A DNA stretch of 64,000 nucleotides, taken from NCBI GenBank assembly GCA_902826775.1, contig CADEHE010000006.1, forward strand, positions 172,213 through 236,212, read 5' to 3'. The position numbers were made by a program, and so were the translations under genes. Source of the DNA: an uncultured Pseudomonadota bacterium. Its GTDB lineage: Bacteria; Pseudomonadota; Gammaproteobacteria; Burkholderiales; JALYOK01. The notes beneath the pieces were generated by a model, which was not told where the DNA came from, did no database searches, and saw only the letters and a program-made list of their open reading frames with translations. Of this stretch, positions 8,364 to 17,815 are shown piece after piece (position 1 is the first letter of the stretch; each line of letters starts with the position of its first letter).

Positions 8364-9647
8364 TTAGTCCACGATCGCTTGCAGCACGGTCGCGCGGAAT
8401 AGCGCGCGATAGTGATTCCTAACCGGCGGATTCTGGAATAGCAGCAGCGCGGTGAGCTGTTCTTTCGGGTCGACGAAGAAGAATGTCCCCGCGTAGCCGC
8501 CCCAATAAAACTCGCCCGGCGTGCCGTTCCACTCGCTCATGCCTTGGTGCTCGCGCACCGCGAATCCGAGGCCAAAGCCGTAGCCTGGGCCGGGCAGAAA
8601 CGCTGTGCCCGGTGCGATGTTCGCGTTGAGGTGATTCGATGCCATCCAGGCGAGGGTCTTGCGGCTCAAAATGCGCGTGCCATCCAATGTGCCGCCGTTG
8701 ACGAGCATTTGGCAGAAGCGCAGGTAGTCGCCCGCAGTGGCGCCAAGTCCGTGGCCGGACGCAAACCATGTCGTTCGCTGTGTTAGATCGAGCAGTTCTG
8801 GAACTTTGCCGGTATCTTTGTCGGGTTGCGGCTGCGCGATGCGCTTCGCCTTCTCAGCGGGCACCTGGAACGCGGTGTCGGTCATGCCTAGCGGTTTGAG
8901 CAAGCGTTCGGCGAGCAATTGGTCGAGCGGCTGTTTGGCCGCCAGTTCGACTACGCGCCCAAGCACATCGGTGGAGTGGCCGTACTCCCACGTGCTGCCA
9001 GGCTCGTAGCGCAGCGGCAGTTTTGCCATCATTTTGGCGAAACTTTCGTTGGTCCAGGTCGTCCCTGCTTTCTGCAACTCTTCCAAGCTGCCCATGCCGG
9101 CCTGCTTATAGAAATCCTTAACCGCGGCTTTGTCACCGATCACGCCGTAAGTCATGCCGGAGGTGTGGCGCAACAGATCTTGTACCGTGATCTGCCGCTT
9201 GGCAGGCACCAATGCAACCGTCGGCGCGCCGGTCTTGGCGTCAAAGGTTTCAACCACCACTTTCATTTCTTTGAATTCGGAAACGTACTTCGAGATGGGC
9301 TCATGCAGTCCGAGCTTGCCTTCTTCGATCAGCATCATCGCCAGTACGCTGACGATCGGCTTGGTCATCGAATACATGCGAAAGATGGCGTCCGTCGTCA
9401 TCGGCACGTTGTTGGCCCGGTCTTGCAAGCCGAACGCCTTGTAGTAGATCAGCTTGCCTTTGCGGGCGACAGCTGCCACCGCCCCGGGGAAATCGCCGGC
9501 GGCGATGCCGCCTTGCACCATTGCGCTGAAGTGCTCCAGGCGCGCCGTAGACATGCCGACGTCCTCGGGTTTAGCTTCCGGCAGCGGTGCCGCGCCGACA
9601 CTCGCAGCCAGCAGGAATAGAAAGAGCAGACGCACGATGGACAACAT
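8364..9647 (-). CDS. Serine hydrolase, class C beta-lactamase / esterase family
   Basis: A 427-residue secreted protein with a signal peptide (about residues 1-20, ending near GAAPLPEA). The S-x-x-K motif is SMTK with Ser93 and Lys96, and the YxN-like motif is YGHS near residue 216, as in carboxylesterases of the EstB / penicillin-binding-protein-like group rather than true AmpC enzymes. Such enzymes hydrolyse short-chain esters or peptides in the periplasm. It stands alone, transcribed convergently with the alpha/beta hydrolase 10 bp away. A role in antibiotic resistance cannot be inferred. Confidence 0.88.
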   Translation of the reverse strand: MLSIVRLLFLFLLAASVGAAPLPEAKPEDVGMSTARLEHFSAMVQGGIAAGDFPGAVAAVARKGKLIYYKAFGLQDRANNVPMTTDAIFRMYSMTKPIVSVLAMMLIEEGKLGLHEPISKYVSEFKEMKVVVETFDAKTGAPTVALVPAKRQITVQDLLRHTSGMTYGVIGDKAAVKDFYKQAGMGSLEELQKAGTTWTNESFAKMMAKLPLRYEPGSTWEYGHSTDVLGRVVELAAKQPLDQLLAERLLKPLGMTDTAFQVPAEKAKRIAQPQPDKDTGKVPELLDLTQRTTWFASGHGLGATAGDYLRFCQMLVNGGTLDGTRILSRKTLAWMASNHLNANIAPGTAFLPGPGYGFGLGFAVREHQGMSEWNGTPGEFYWGGYAGTFFFVDPKEQLTALLLFQNPPVRNHYRALFRATVLQAIVD

Positions 9648-9723
9648 GGAGCCTCCCGATTTGTTTGGATGATTTCGCAGGATAGATGCGCGCTTAGGCC
9701 GCTAGTCTTTCAAGGAACGCACG

Positions 9724-10301
9724 ATGATGCAAGCGCTACCACGCCTATGCTGCATTTTCGCGACCGTTGTTTTGGGCATGGCCGCATTGCGCAGCCGCGC
9801 CCGGTTCGCATCGAGCAAGAGCCGATGCATCTGCTCAAGCTCGCCAATGAATATGTGCGCGTGTTCGGTGTGGAATTGCCGCCTGGCATACCGAAGAATC
9901 CGTGCTCGGCGGGCGGCCCAAGCAGCGGGCGCCGCGCACTCTCGTGCAGACCTATTTTTGGGAGCACTCGAAGCGGCCAAGAACCCAACGCGTGAGCAAT
10001 ATAGGCACGAAAGCGTTCCGCGTACTGGATGTGGAAGTGCTTAGCCGGTGCCGCTGCCGGTGCCCACGCTTGCGTATGACAAAGAGAGTATCTGGGCATA
10101 TCACCCTAAATTGTTTGCTCTCGAGATTGTACTGCCCCATGTAACAGTGAATTGCTGAGCGTGTCCTGCACGGTGGCCGGTTACGGCGGGGCGCTGTTGT
10201 CTGTCTCGGGCAACGAGACCAGCCAAACGCTGGCGCCGGGTGAATTTGCTTGGCGTCTTGCAGGGGAGCAATATCGGCTGGTCAACCCAGGCGCTAGCTA
10301 G
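9724..10301 (+). pseudogene. Decayed cupin-domain protein gene with several frameshifts
   Basis: Pieces of one exported cupin protein follow each other in different frames. An ATG at 9724 begins a signal peptide-like stretch (MMQALPRLCCIFATVVLGMA); a shifted frame continues with EQEPMHLLKLANEYVRVF and VELPPG, which is typical of cupin proteins; a third gives VSNIGTKAFRVLDVEVL; a fourth gives PKLFALEIVLP and stops at a TGA; a fifth covers APGEFAWRLAGEQYRLVNPG and ends at TAG 10299-10301. The segments are in the order expected for one gene of about 190 codons, so this is a degenerating gene and not random similarity. No intact frame remains. Confidence 0.7.
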
Positions 10302-10390
10302 TTTCATGGGTCGAGATCCCCATTAAATAGCGCAATTCTGGCGTGCTATGATCGGCCGAACCGTCGCTACAGTTCGTTTCGATACCCACC

Positions 10391-12127
10391 ATGCCTCGAA
10401 AACGCGCGCTCCAACGCGATAGTTCTGGTTTCGACGCTGCGCCACATGGTGGTTTTGGCCTAGCGTTGCTGTTTGTACTGATTGGTTTTGCGCTTGGCGC
10501 TGGCGCTACTTTTTTTGCGTGGCGCTACAACCTGGTTTCGTTGGCGGCGACAGCGCCTGCGTCTAACGGATCAGAAGCATCGCAACGCGCCTCAAAGGCG
10601 GCGAACGATCAAGTCAAAGCCCCGGCGAAGGTGCAGAATGAAGCGAGTGGCGCGCCGCGGCCGCATGATCCGCGCGCGCAGAACGACTTGGCCGTGATGT
10701 ATCAGCTAGGCAAAGGCGTAAAGCAGAACGATAGCGAAGCGATCAAGTGGTACCGCAAAGCCGCCGAGCGCAATCTGGCGCTTGCCCAAAGCAATCTAGG
10801 CTGGATGCTGGAGCACGGGCGCGGTGTTGACACAGACCCCGTTTCCGCACTGTTTTGGTACAAGCTAGCGGCGCACGGTGGCGAACCCAACGGTCAATAC
10901 AACCTGGCATTGCTTTACGAGCAAGGCATCGGCACGGCGCGCGATCGAACTTTGGCCCTTGAGTGGTATGACAAAGCGGCGCAGCAGGGTTTTGCCGCAG
11001 CGCGCGAAGCGGCCGACCACTTGCGGGCCGCGCTCGCGAGCGAGACCGCTAGCGCGGGTGCGAGTGCGTCTTCGGTGACTGCGCTGGCGGGCGCGGCGAC
11101 GAACGAGACGGCACCCGCGCAGAGCGCAGCGCCAGTAGTTCCGGGCGAGCAGGCTGCCGCTAGCGCCAATGAAACTCCGTCCGCCTTGCTCACGCCGCTA
11201 ACGCTTGCCGTTGACGTCGACAACGCATTCGACGGTTCCGGTTATGCTGGAACGTGGCATCAACGCGGCGGCGCGAACGCCAAAAATCAAGTGACTTATC
11301 GCGCCGATAAGGAGGGCGCACGCGTGTTGATTACGCCCGCGCTGCCACTGCACGTCACTGGTTCCGCGCAACCGGCGGCGGCAAAATCGGTGGCGGAGGC
11401 GCTGCAATGGCAACTGCCGCGGCTGGTGCTATTGGTAGAGAACACCACCGGCACTGTGCAGAATATGAGGGCGTTGGAAGTGCGCGTGCAGCGCAGCGAG
11501 ATGGATCGCAGTGCGGTTATGTTTGTGCCAAGTGAAACGAGCGGCATGCTCCAGCTGGAAAACATCGGCTGGGGCAAGGCGAAGCGTCCGCAGCTGAAAA
11601 TCGGTTTTGCCGCTGCAAGCGCACTCGAGAGCACCGATGCGTTGTCCGCCGAGACGACCGCAACGCTCGATTTGGACGACCTCGACGAGGGCCTGCGCGT
11701 CGCGCTGCAAGATCGTGTGCCATCCGCGCTGCATGGACCCGCAGTCACCGTGTTCGGACGCTTGAGCTACGCGACGGAGGAGGGTGATCAGCGCGTGTTG
11801 CCGTTCAAAACACTGGCGCGTTTCGATCGAGCATTGGCGCCGCGCCGCTGGCAGCCGCGCTTCTTCCATCACATTTTGTTGGAGTCCGGCAAGACCGGTG
11901 CAATGACCTTGCCGCTTGTGGCTAGCATCGGCGCGCAGCGTTCGACGCAAATCAAGCTGCGTATCGGCAGCGACCGCAGCGCGCGTTACGACTTGGTGCT
12001 TGCGTTGAAAAGCGCGGACGGTGCGGTGTTGGCAACGCAAGCGCTTGATCTGCAGATTTTCGTGCCGCGCTTCGACGCGGCGGCGATCGTACGCAGTCCG
12101 AGCCCGCTGAAAGTGGCAAGCCGCTAG
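10391..12127 (+). CDS. Membrane-anchored SEL1-repeat protein with unknown C-terminal domain
   Basis: A 578-residue protein. Residues 18-40 form a membrane segment (LALLFVLIGFALGAGATFF), followed by a low-complexity linker, three to four SEL1/TPR-like repeats at about 95-215 (for example AQNDLAVMYQLGKGVKQND and WYRKAAERN), an Ala-rich linker, and a C-terminal domain of about 300 residues from VDNAFDGSGYAGTWHQ. I do not recognise that last domain; the next gene carries a second copy. SEL1 repeats bind other proteins, so this could be a periplasmic scaffold. The orientation (short N-terminus inside, repeats outside) is inferred. Confidence 0.75.
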   Translation: MPRKRALQRDSSGFDAAPHGGFGLALLFVLIGFALGAGATFFAWRYNLVSLAATAPASNGSEASQRASKAANDQVKAPAKVQNEASGAPRPHDPRAQNDLAVMYQLGKGVKQNDSEAIKWYRKAAERNLALAQSNLGWMLEHGRGVDTDPVSALFWYKLAAHGGEPNGQYNLALLYEQGIGTARDRTLALEWYDKAAQQGFAAAREAADHLRAALASETASAGASASSVTALAGAATNETAPAQSAAPVVPGEQAAASANETPSALLTPLTLAVDVDNAFDGSGYAGTWHQRGGANAKNQVTYRADKEGARVLITPALPLHVTGSAQPAAAKSVAEALQWQLPRLVLLVENTTGTVQNMRALEVRVQRSEMDRSAVMFVPSETSGMLQLENIGWGKAKRPQLKIGFAAASALESTDALSAETTATLDLDDLDEGLRVALQDRVPSALHGPAVTVFGRLSYATEEGDQRVLPFKTLARFDRALAPRRWQPRFFHHILLESGKTGAMTLPLVASIGAQRSTQIKLRIGSDRSARYDLVLALKSADGAVLATQALDLQIFVPRFDAAAIVRSPSPLKVASR

Positions 12128-12341
12128 CGCCGTATCACTGCGCGCGCCGACTGACGCCACACGATGGCGCAATCGGGCGCGCGCCGGGCGCGTGTTAGTA
12201 TGCGCCGCTCAAAGAACGCGGTAAGAACCGCGCCGCACCAATGCGCGCGATCGTCCGCGCAGGGTGATAGGTGGTCGGAGCGCCTAGGTTTGCCTCCGCC
12301 CGGCACAAATCTCTTAATGCTGCTGATCAACTTGAATTTGT

Positions 12342-13715
12342 ATGGCATCCGTTTTGTCTGAGCGCCGTTTGATCGATGAGCAAGGCCCGGTGCGCCGCGA
12401 CCTGTTAATCGGGCTGCTGGGCTTTGCCCTCGGCGCCGGCGCGACGTTCTTGGTTTGGCGCCAGCACGCGACCGCGCCTGCCGCGGACAACTTGGTACGC
12501 CAGCAGCGTGCGCCGGACCTCGACGTCGGCGCGGCGCAGAAGGTCCGTGATGTCAAGGCAAAGACTGCGCTGAAACCAGATCGTGCTGCCCCTCCCACTG
12601 CCGTCCCGCCCTCGGCGCGTATTACAGCACCCGCGCCAGCACCAACGCCCGCGCGCGCGACTGAACCGCTCCCGCCCGCTACCGGCGTCGCCACCGCGGC
12701 AGTCGTGACGCCGGCAACCCCCGAGCGCACATCCGCGCCTGCCGTCGGTGTGCCATCACAGTCGGCGCTCCCGGCCGGTACCGCGCCGCTGCAGATCAGC
12801 GTGGATAATTTGTTCGACGGCACGGGGTACAACGGCACGTGGCATCAAAACCGGCGCGCGCCGGCCGATACGCAAGTGCTCTACCGGCTGGAGCGCCGTA
12901 ACGAACGGGTCGCGGTGACGCCCGCGTCAGCGCTGCATGCCGCGGCTCAAGGCGCACGCTCATTGCCGCTGGCTGCGTCTGTCCAGGAGTCATTGCAGTG
13001 GCAATTGCCGCGCTTGACATTGCGTTTCGACAACAAGTCCGGCAAGCAAGTAAGCGTGACGGCATTGGAAGTGAATGTGCGCAGCAGTTACGCCGACAGC
13101 ACGGCACTGCCGTTTGTGCCAAGTGTGAGCGGCGGCAGTTTGGAGTTCGAGAATTTGGGGTGGGGCAAAGTGCAGGGTGCGGAACTGAGCCTGGGCTTTG
13201 CGCCCGCGCAGCAGCTCGATACACTGCAACCGGCCGCCGTGAACGCAACGCAATCTATCAAGCTGGAGGATTTCGACGAGCGTCTTCGCGTGGACTTGCG
13301 CCAGCGGTTGCCGGCCGAATTGCGGGCTACCGGCGCCGCAGTGATAGGCAAGCTCAGTTTTGTCACTGCATCGGGATCGCAGCGCGCAGTGGCGTTCAGG
13401 ACTTTGGTAGGTGGCCGTGGCGCGGCCTCACGCCGTGGCCGGCCGCTTTATTTTCATCATGTCCTGCTGCGCGCCGGGCAAATCGGCGTGACGGTCTTGC
13501 CGTTGGCTGCCCGTGTCGCACCGGGCAAGGCGCTGGAGGCGAAGCTGCGCATTGCCAGTGACCGCAGCGTTCGGCAAGAGCTTACGCTGACGCTAAAGGG
13601 GGCTGACGGTACGGTCCTGGCGGCACAAGCGGTCGATCTGGAGATCTTTATCCCGCGCTCCGAAGCCGGTGGAATCGTCCGCACGCCGAGTACCTTGCGC
13701 GCCTATGTGCAATGA
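12342..13715 (+). CDS. Paralogue of the preceding protein without SEL1 repeats
   Basis: A 457-residue protein with one N-terminal membrane segment (LLIGLLGFALGAGATFLVW, close to the upstream protein's), a Pro/Ala-rich linker of about 110 residues, and the same unknown C-terminal domain. Parallel stretches include VDNLFDGTGYNGTWHQ against VDNAFDGSGYAGTWHQ, LQWQLPRLTL against LQWQLPRLVL, ENLGWGKV against ENIGWGKA, YFHHVLLRAGQIG against FFHHILLESGKTG, and the ending FIPRSEAGGIVRTPS against FVPRFDAAAIVRSPS. It arose by duplication of the neighbour with loss of the repeats, or the reverse. The function is unknown. Confidence 0.75.
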   Translation: MASVLSERRLIDEQGPVRRDLLIGLLGFALGAGATFLVWRQHATAPAADNLVRQQRAPDLDVGAAQKVRDVKAKTALKPDRAAPPTAVPPSARITAPAPAPTPARATEPLPPATGVATAAVVTPATPERTSAPAVGVPSQSALPAGTAPLQISVDNLFDGTGYNGTWHQNRRAPADTQVLYRLERRNERVAVTPASALHAAAQGARSLPLAASVQESLQWQLPRLTLRFDNKSGKQVSVTALEVNVRSSYADSTALPFVPSVSGGSLEFENLGWGKVQGAELSLGFAPAQQLDTLQPAAVNATQSIKLEDFDERLRVDLRQRLPAELRATGAAVIGKLSFVTASGSQRAVAFRTLVGGRGAASRRGRPLYFHHVLLRAGQIGVTVLPLAARVAPGKALEAKLRIASDRSVRQELTLTLKGADGTVLAAQAVDLEIFIPRSEAGGIVRTPSTLRAYVQ

Positions 13716-13858
13716 TGATGAGCCGTAACGACTAGTAACTTCAATTAGTTATTGGCGTGCTATCATCCATTACATAAAGTAATCCCCGGTCGTTCTTGCC
13801 ACCTAGTATCTTCAGCATAAATTGATTTATTAAGCGCGCGGCAGTTTGCCGACGGCGC

Positions 13859-14611
13859 GTGCCTATGGTCGACACTGCTACTCCTGTTTCCAAGCCCAAG
13901 CCCCGGCGCATTAGCTCCAGACGCAAGCGGCGCCGCCAGACCGTCAAGATTCTGGTGAGTTTGTTCGCCGGTGCGGTGTTATTCAGTTTGATTACGATTT
14001 TTTTCGTGATCCGTCCGCTTGCTAACCGTGGACCGAGCGTTGAGCGCACGCCCATACCCTCGGCGCCGGTGCGCGCGGGCCGAGCGGTGCCTGAAGGTGT
14101 CATTGATCAGATCAAGGACCGCGCACTGCAAGGTGACGCCCGTGCGCAGAACGATCTCGGCGTGCTGCATCAACTTGGCAAGGCGGTGATGCAAGATGAC
14201 GTCGAGGCGGTGCGCTGGTACCGGCGCGCCGCCGAGCGCAACTCACCTTTGGCGCAGAACAATCTAGGCTGGATGTACGAGAACGGCCGCGGCGCCGAGC
14301 GCGATTACGCCGCAGCGTTGTTCTGGTACAAGCTCGCTGCGCAATCTGGCAACGTCGCTGCGCAGCACAATCTGGCGTCGCTGTATGAGCGCGGCTTGGG
14401 TTTGCCCGCGAACCCGATGCTGGCCACGGAGTGGTACGAACGCGCCGTGCGGCAAGGCGACGAGAGCGCGCGTGATGGACTAAATCGCGTCAGCGGCGCA
14501 AGCCCTGGCACCAAGGTCGCTTTCGACGAGAAGCTCGCCGCCACGCGTGCGGCGCTGGCGACGCCAGGGTTCCTCGAACGGCTGGGATTGAGCACCGCCG
14601 CTGCTCGCTAA
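13859..14611 (+). CDS. Membrane-anchored SEL1-repeat protein, short form
   Basis: A 250-residue protein starting at GTG 13859 or ATG 13865. A basic N-terminus (KPKPRRISSRRKRRRQ) precedes a membrane segment at about 31-50, then SEL1 repeats at about 95-205 that closely follow those of the protein encoded at 10391-12127: AQNDLGVLHQLGKAVMQDD, RWYRRAAERNSPLAQNNLGWM, ALFWYKLAAQSGN. It ends shortly after the repeats, so it lacks the C-terminal domain of its neighbours. The basic flank before the membrane segment predicts a type II signal anchor with the repeats in the periplasm. Confidence 0.8.
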   Translation: MPMVDTATPVSKPKPRRISSRRKRRRQTVKILVSLFAGAVLFSLITIFFVIRPLANRGPSVERTPIPSAPVRAGRAVPEGVIDQIKDRALQGDARAQNDLGVLHQLGKAVMQDDVEAVRWYRRAAERNSPLAQNNLGWMYENGRGAERDYAAALFWYKLAAQSGNVAAQHNLASLYERGLGLPANPMLATEWYERAVRQGDESARDGLNRVSGASPGTKVAFDEKLAATRAALATPGFLERLGLSTAAAR

Positions 14612-14676
14612 GATGTCATACAGCCCAAGCCTAGCCCTGTAGGCTCTCTATTACAGCGGATTTATAGAATATCCTG

Positions 14677-16647
14677 TTAGGAGTGTTCCTCCCAAGCCAG
14701 CGCTGGAATGGGACAATCGATGGCTGAGCCGATGGCGCGCAAGAGTTCCAACTCGGGCACGGCAACGCGCTTGTCCTCGCGTGCCAATGCCACGAAGGCG
14801 CGTATCAAGGCGGGTTTTTCCAGCGGCGCCAACGCGCGCAGTTCGGTCAGCGCCGAGCGCACCGCCGGCAGAGTGATGTCACTGCGTTCGACCAGCGGCC
14901 CCAGCCAGCGCTGATTTTGTTCCGCGCTTTGATAAGTCGCCAGCGCGCTGCGCTCGCCCAAGCGAGCGGCGACATGTGCCATCAACGAGGCCACTAGCGT
15001 TGCGGCGCCGCGCACCGCTTCCACCCGTTCGGCGCGTATCGTTTCGAGCTTGCCGTTGCGTTCGAGCAGATCGTGCTCGATGATTGTCTGTAACACGAAC
15101 TCATCCAGGCTCACGCGGCGGTCGGCCTCGATCATTTTGCGGATCTGCGCGACCATGCTTTCGCGCTCGCTGAGCGCGCGCGAGCGCAGCGTCAACAGCG
15201 CCAAATCCATCAGCGGCAGCCGCGCAGTTACCCCGAGGCGTTGCAGTTCGGCGTGGAAGTGCAGCACGTCCTGCAGCATCAGTGCGCCGCGCGCTGGGTT
15301 AATATTTTTTTGCGTAGGCGTTGCATCGTTGGCCGGCGCGATCGGCTCACTTGCGACGAACAGCGCGTACAACATGGCTTCGGCGCCATCGCTGCGCTCG
15401 ATACGTTTGAGCAGTTCGGGTGTGACTTGCGCCAACACCTGCTGCGCGCGCGCCAAATGTTGCGCCTGCGGCTCGCCCACCGAACCGGTGATGGTGTCCG
15501 CTTGCAGCGCAGCGAGCCGGGTCGCCGCCGCCGCTGCTTCCTCGCTCATCGTGACCTGCGGCGCTGTGGCGGTTTCGGATTCGGCGCGCAGCTCGTCGGC
15601 AACCAGAGCGCTAAAGCCCTCGGCAACTTGCCGCGGAGCCATGCCCGTTGATGCAAAAGCCTCCACTACCGGAAACGGCGGCAATCCCAAACGCTGCAAG
15701 CGTTGCCCGATCGGAGGATGGGTGGCGAGCCAACTTGTCTCCAAACGCTCCAGTGCGTCGGCCATGAACAAATGCGACAGCTCCGGCGCATGCCGCAGCG
15801 GCAATTTGGATCCTAACTGGTACGAGCCGATCTTCTGCAATGCGCCGCCAAGCGCGCTCGGATCGCGCGTGAATTGCACGCTGGCCGCGTCGGCGAGAAA
15901 TTCGCGCTGACGCGACACCGCCGCCTGGATCAGCCGCGAGGCCAGCACGCCCACGCTGCCGATCAGCCACAACAAAGCGCCAAATAGGCTGGCGCCGAGC
16001 GCGTAAGCGCCGGCGCGGGGCGCTTTGCCCGCCGCGCGTATGCCGCCGCGCACGATAAACGCGCCGAGTGAGCCGAGCCACTGCACGCCGGCGAGCATGC
16101 CGAGCAAGCTCATATTAAGGCGCATGTCACCATGCAGAATATGGCTGAACTCGTGGCCGATGACTCCTTGCAACTCGCTGCGCTTGAGTAAACGAAGCGC
16201 GCCGCTGGTGACAAACACGGCTGCGCGATTAACCGATGCGCCGGCCGCAAAGGCGTTGATGCTGGGCGCATCGAGCACGTAAACGTCAGGCACGCGCATG
16301 CCGCTGGCAATCGCCATTTCCTCGACGACGTTGACTAGACGCCGCTCGGCCGCATGCCGGGCGTCACGGCGGATGCGCTGCGCCCCTACCATTTGCGCGA
16401 CTGCGCTGGCACCGTTCTCGCGCAATTGCGCCACGCGATGGGCGCTTACGACCAGCACTGCAGTGCTCACCAACGCGATGACCGTCAAATTCGCGGCTAC
16501 GCCGAGCGGGCGGTGCGTCGCGATTTGAAACGCAGCGCCGACGAGCAGATCGACGCTAACCGCAACGGCAAGCACTGCCAGCGCGTACATCAGGATCAGC
16601 CAGCGCGACAGCTGGCGGGCGCGCTCCTGATGAGCGAAAAAATCCAT
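14677..16647 (-). CDS. M48 family zinc metallopeptidase with long C-terminal extension
   Basis: A 656-residue integral membrane protease. Two membrane segments lie at about 15-38 and 50-70, the zinc motif HEFSH at 165-169, and further hydrophobic segments at about 180-245. The third zinc ligand is probably in SRQREFLADAASVQF. The last 300 residues lack membrane segments and resemble the cytosolic extension of a subgroup of M48 proteins encoded beside LemA. HtpX-like members act in membrane protein quality control. The lemA gene lies 46 bp upstream on the same strand, so the two are probably co-transcribed with LemA first. Confidence 0.9.
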   Translation of the reverse strand: MDFFAHQERARQLSRWLILMYALAVLAVAVSVDLLVGAAFQIATHRPLGVAANLTVIALVSTAVLVVSAHRVAQLRENGASAVAQMVGAQRIRRDARHAAERRLVNVVEEMAIASGMRVPDVYVLDAPSINAFAAGASVNRAAVFVTSGALRLLKRSELQGVIGHEFSHILHGDMRLNMSLLGMLAGVQWLGSLGAFIVRGGIRAAGKAPRAGAYALGASLFGALLWLIGSVGVLASRLIQAAVSRQREFLADAASVQFTRDPSALGGALQKIGSYQLGSKLPLRHAPELSHLFMADALERLETSWLATHPPIGQRLQRLGLPPFPVVEAFASTGMAPRQVAEGFSALVADELRAESETATAPQVTMSEEAAAAATRLAALQADTITGSVGEPQAQHLARAQQVLAQVTPELLKRIERSDGAEAMLYALFVASEPIAPANDATPTQKNINPARGALMLQDVLHFHAELQRLGVTARLPLMDLALLTLRSRALSERESMVAQIRKMIEADRRVSLDEFVLQTIIEHDLLERNGKLETIRAERVEAVRGAATLVASLMAHVAARLGERSALATYQSAEQNQRWLGPLVERSDITLPAVRSALTELRALAPLEKPALIRAFVALAREDKRVAVPELELLRAIGSAIDCPIPALAWEEHS

Positions 16648-16693
16648 CCGGCTGGCTTAAGGCATTGCGGCAGTGGCTTGGCGCGCAGGCGCC

Positions 16694-17284
16694 CTAAAAA
16701 CTCACCTTCACCGCTTTGCGTTCCTCGGCGTTTTCGCTGGCTTCCAACATAGGCACCTCGCGGAAGCCAAACATGCCCGCCACAATATTGCTGGGGAACA
16801 TGCCGATGCGATTGTTAAAACTCATCGCGGCATCGTTGTAAGCCTGACGCGCGAACGCCACGCGATTCTCGGTCGTGGTCAGTTCTTCGCTCAACTGCGC
16901 CATGGTTTGATTCGCTTTGAGGTCGGGATAAGCTTCGGCAACGGCGAACAGACGCCCGAGCGTTTGATTCAACGCGGCGTTGGCGGAGGTCATGCTATGC
17001 ATCGCTTGTGGGTCGGTCGGATCGGCGACCGCGCTTTGCGTCGCGCTTACCGCCTTGCCGCGCGCGCTGATCACCGCATCTAGCGTTTCGCGCTCGTGCT
17101 TCAAATAGCCGCGCGCGGTTTCTACCAAATTGGGGATCAGGTCGAAGCGCCGTTTCAACTGCACGTCGATCTGTGCAAACGAATTCCTGACGTTGTTGCG
17201 CCCGCCAATCAAGCCGTTGTACAGCGCGATCCACCAAACGATCAGCACAATCACTGCAATTAGCAGCACCCACGCGAACATCAT
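16694..17284 (-). CDS. lemA: LemA family protein
   Basis: A 196-residue protein with an N-terminal membrane segment (about residues 4-24) followed by the conserved LemA helical domain: NNVRNSFAQIDVQLKRRFDL, then PNLVETARGY. The ending carries the usual AYNDAAMSFNNRIGMFPSN and the FGFREVPMLEA element. LemA proteins are helical, exposed to the periplasm, and their genes are very often paired with M48 peptidases or TPM-domain proteins; a precise role is not established. It is the first gene of a two-gene operon with the M48 peptidase. Confidence 0.93.
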   Translation of the reverse strand: MMFAWVLLIAVIVLIVWWIALYNGLIGGRNNVRNSFAQIDVQLKRRFDLIPNLVETARGYLKHERETLDAVISARGKAVSATQSAVADPTDPQAMHSMTSANAALNQTLGRLFAVAEAYPDLKANQTMAQLSEELTTTENRVAFARQAYNDAAMSFNNRIGMFPSNIVAGMFGFREVPMLEASENAEERKAVKVSF

Positions 17285-17475
17285 GAGGATTTCCTTGGCA
17301 ATACGAGAAAAGATGCTGCATTATTTCCTATGTAACACGGCAACGGCAAGCGCGTCTTTACCTGGTGTTCTGCGGCGACTGCTTTGCGCCACGGCGCGTT
17401 AGAATCGAATTCCGCGCTGCCCGCAGCCGTGGTGCTAGTGTTCGCTGCGATCAGCTTGCGCCAAGGAGGCTAACA

Positions 17476-17802
17476 ATGAGCGACGAATTGTGTTTGGACC
17501 ATCTCAATCTTCCCGCCCGCGACCCCGAAGGTTTGGCGCGCTGGTATGCGCAAACGTTTGGCTTGGTCGCGGACGCGCATCGAGTGCGCGGGCAGGGCGT
17601 GTTGATCGCTTTTCAGCAGGGGCAGCCAGTCAACCGAGCGCCGGAGCTGCATGTGGGCTTTCGTGTGCCTTCCAATGTGGTGCTCAACGATTGGGCAAAG
17701 CGTCTCGGCGGAGAAATCGTGCGCGGAGCGGAGTTCAACGCTTTCAAGACCAGCGATCCGGAAGGCAACTGCGTCGAGCTGTACTGCCGGGCAGATAGCT
17801 GA
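17476..17802 (+). CDS. VOC superfamily protein (glyoxalase/dioxygenase fold)
   Basis: A 108-residue protein starting at ATG 17476, chosen because AAGGAGG stands 6 bases upstream; the open frame itself extends back to 17365. One VOC module is seen: LCLDHLNLPARDPEGLARWY at the N-terminus and DPEGNCVELY at the C-terminus, with His10 and the late Glu as likely metal ligands. The size fits a single beta-alpha-beta-beta-beta pair unit that dimerises. The substrate is unknown. It is convergent with the HAD gene, 13 bp away. Confidence 0.85.
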   Translation: MSDELCLDHLNLPARDPEGLARWYAQTFGLVADAHRVRGQGVLIAFQQGQPVNRAPELHVGFRVPSNVVLNDWAKRLGGEIVRGAEFNAFKTSDPEGNCVELYCRADS

Positions 17803-17815
17803 TGCAGCCGCGCCG

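Noticed and set aside
15050..15910. A 286-codon Ser/Arg-rich plus-strand frame opposite the M48 gene
   Set aside because: Composition is typical of a shadow frame and no ribosome site is present.
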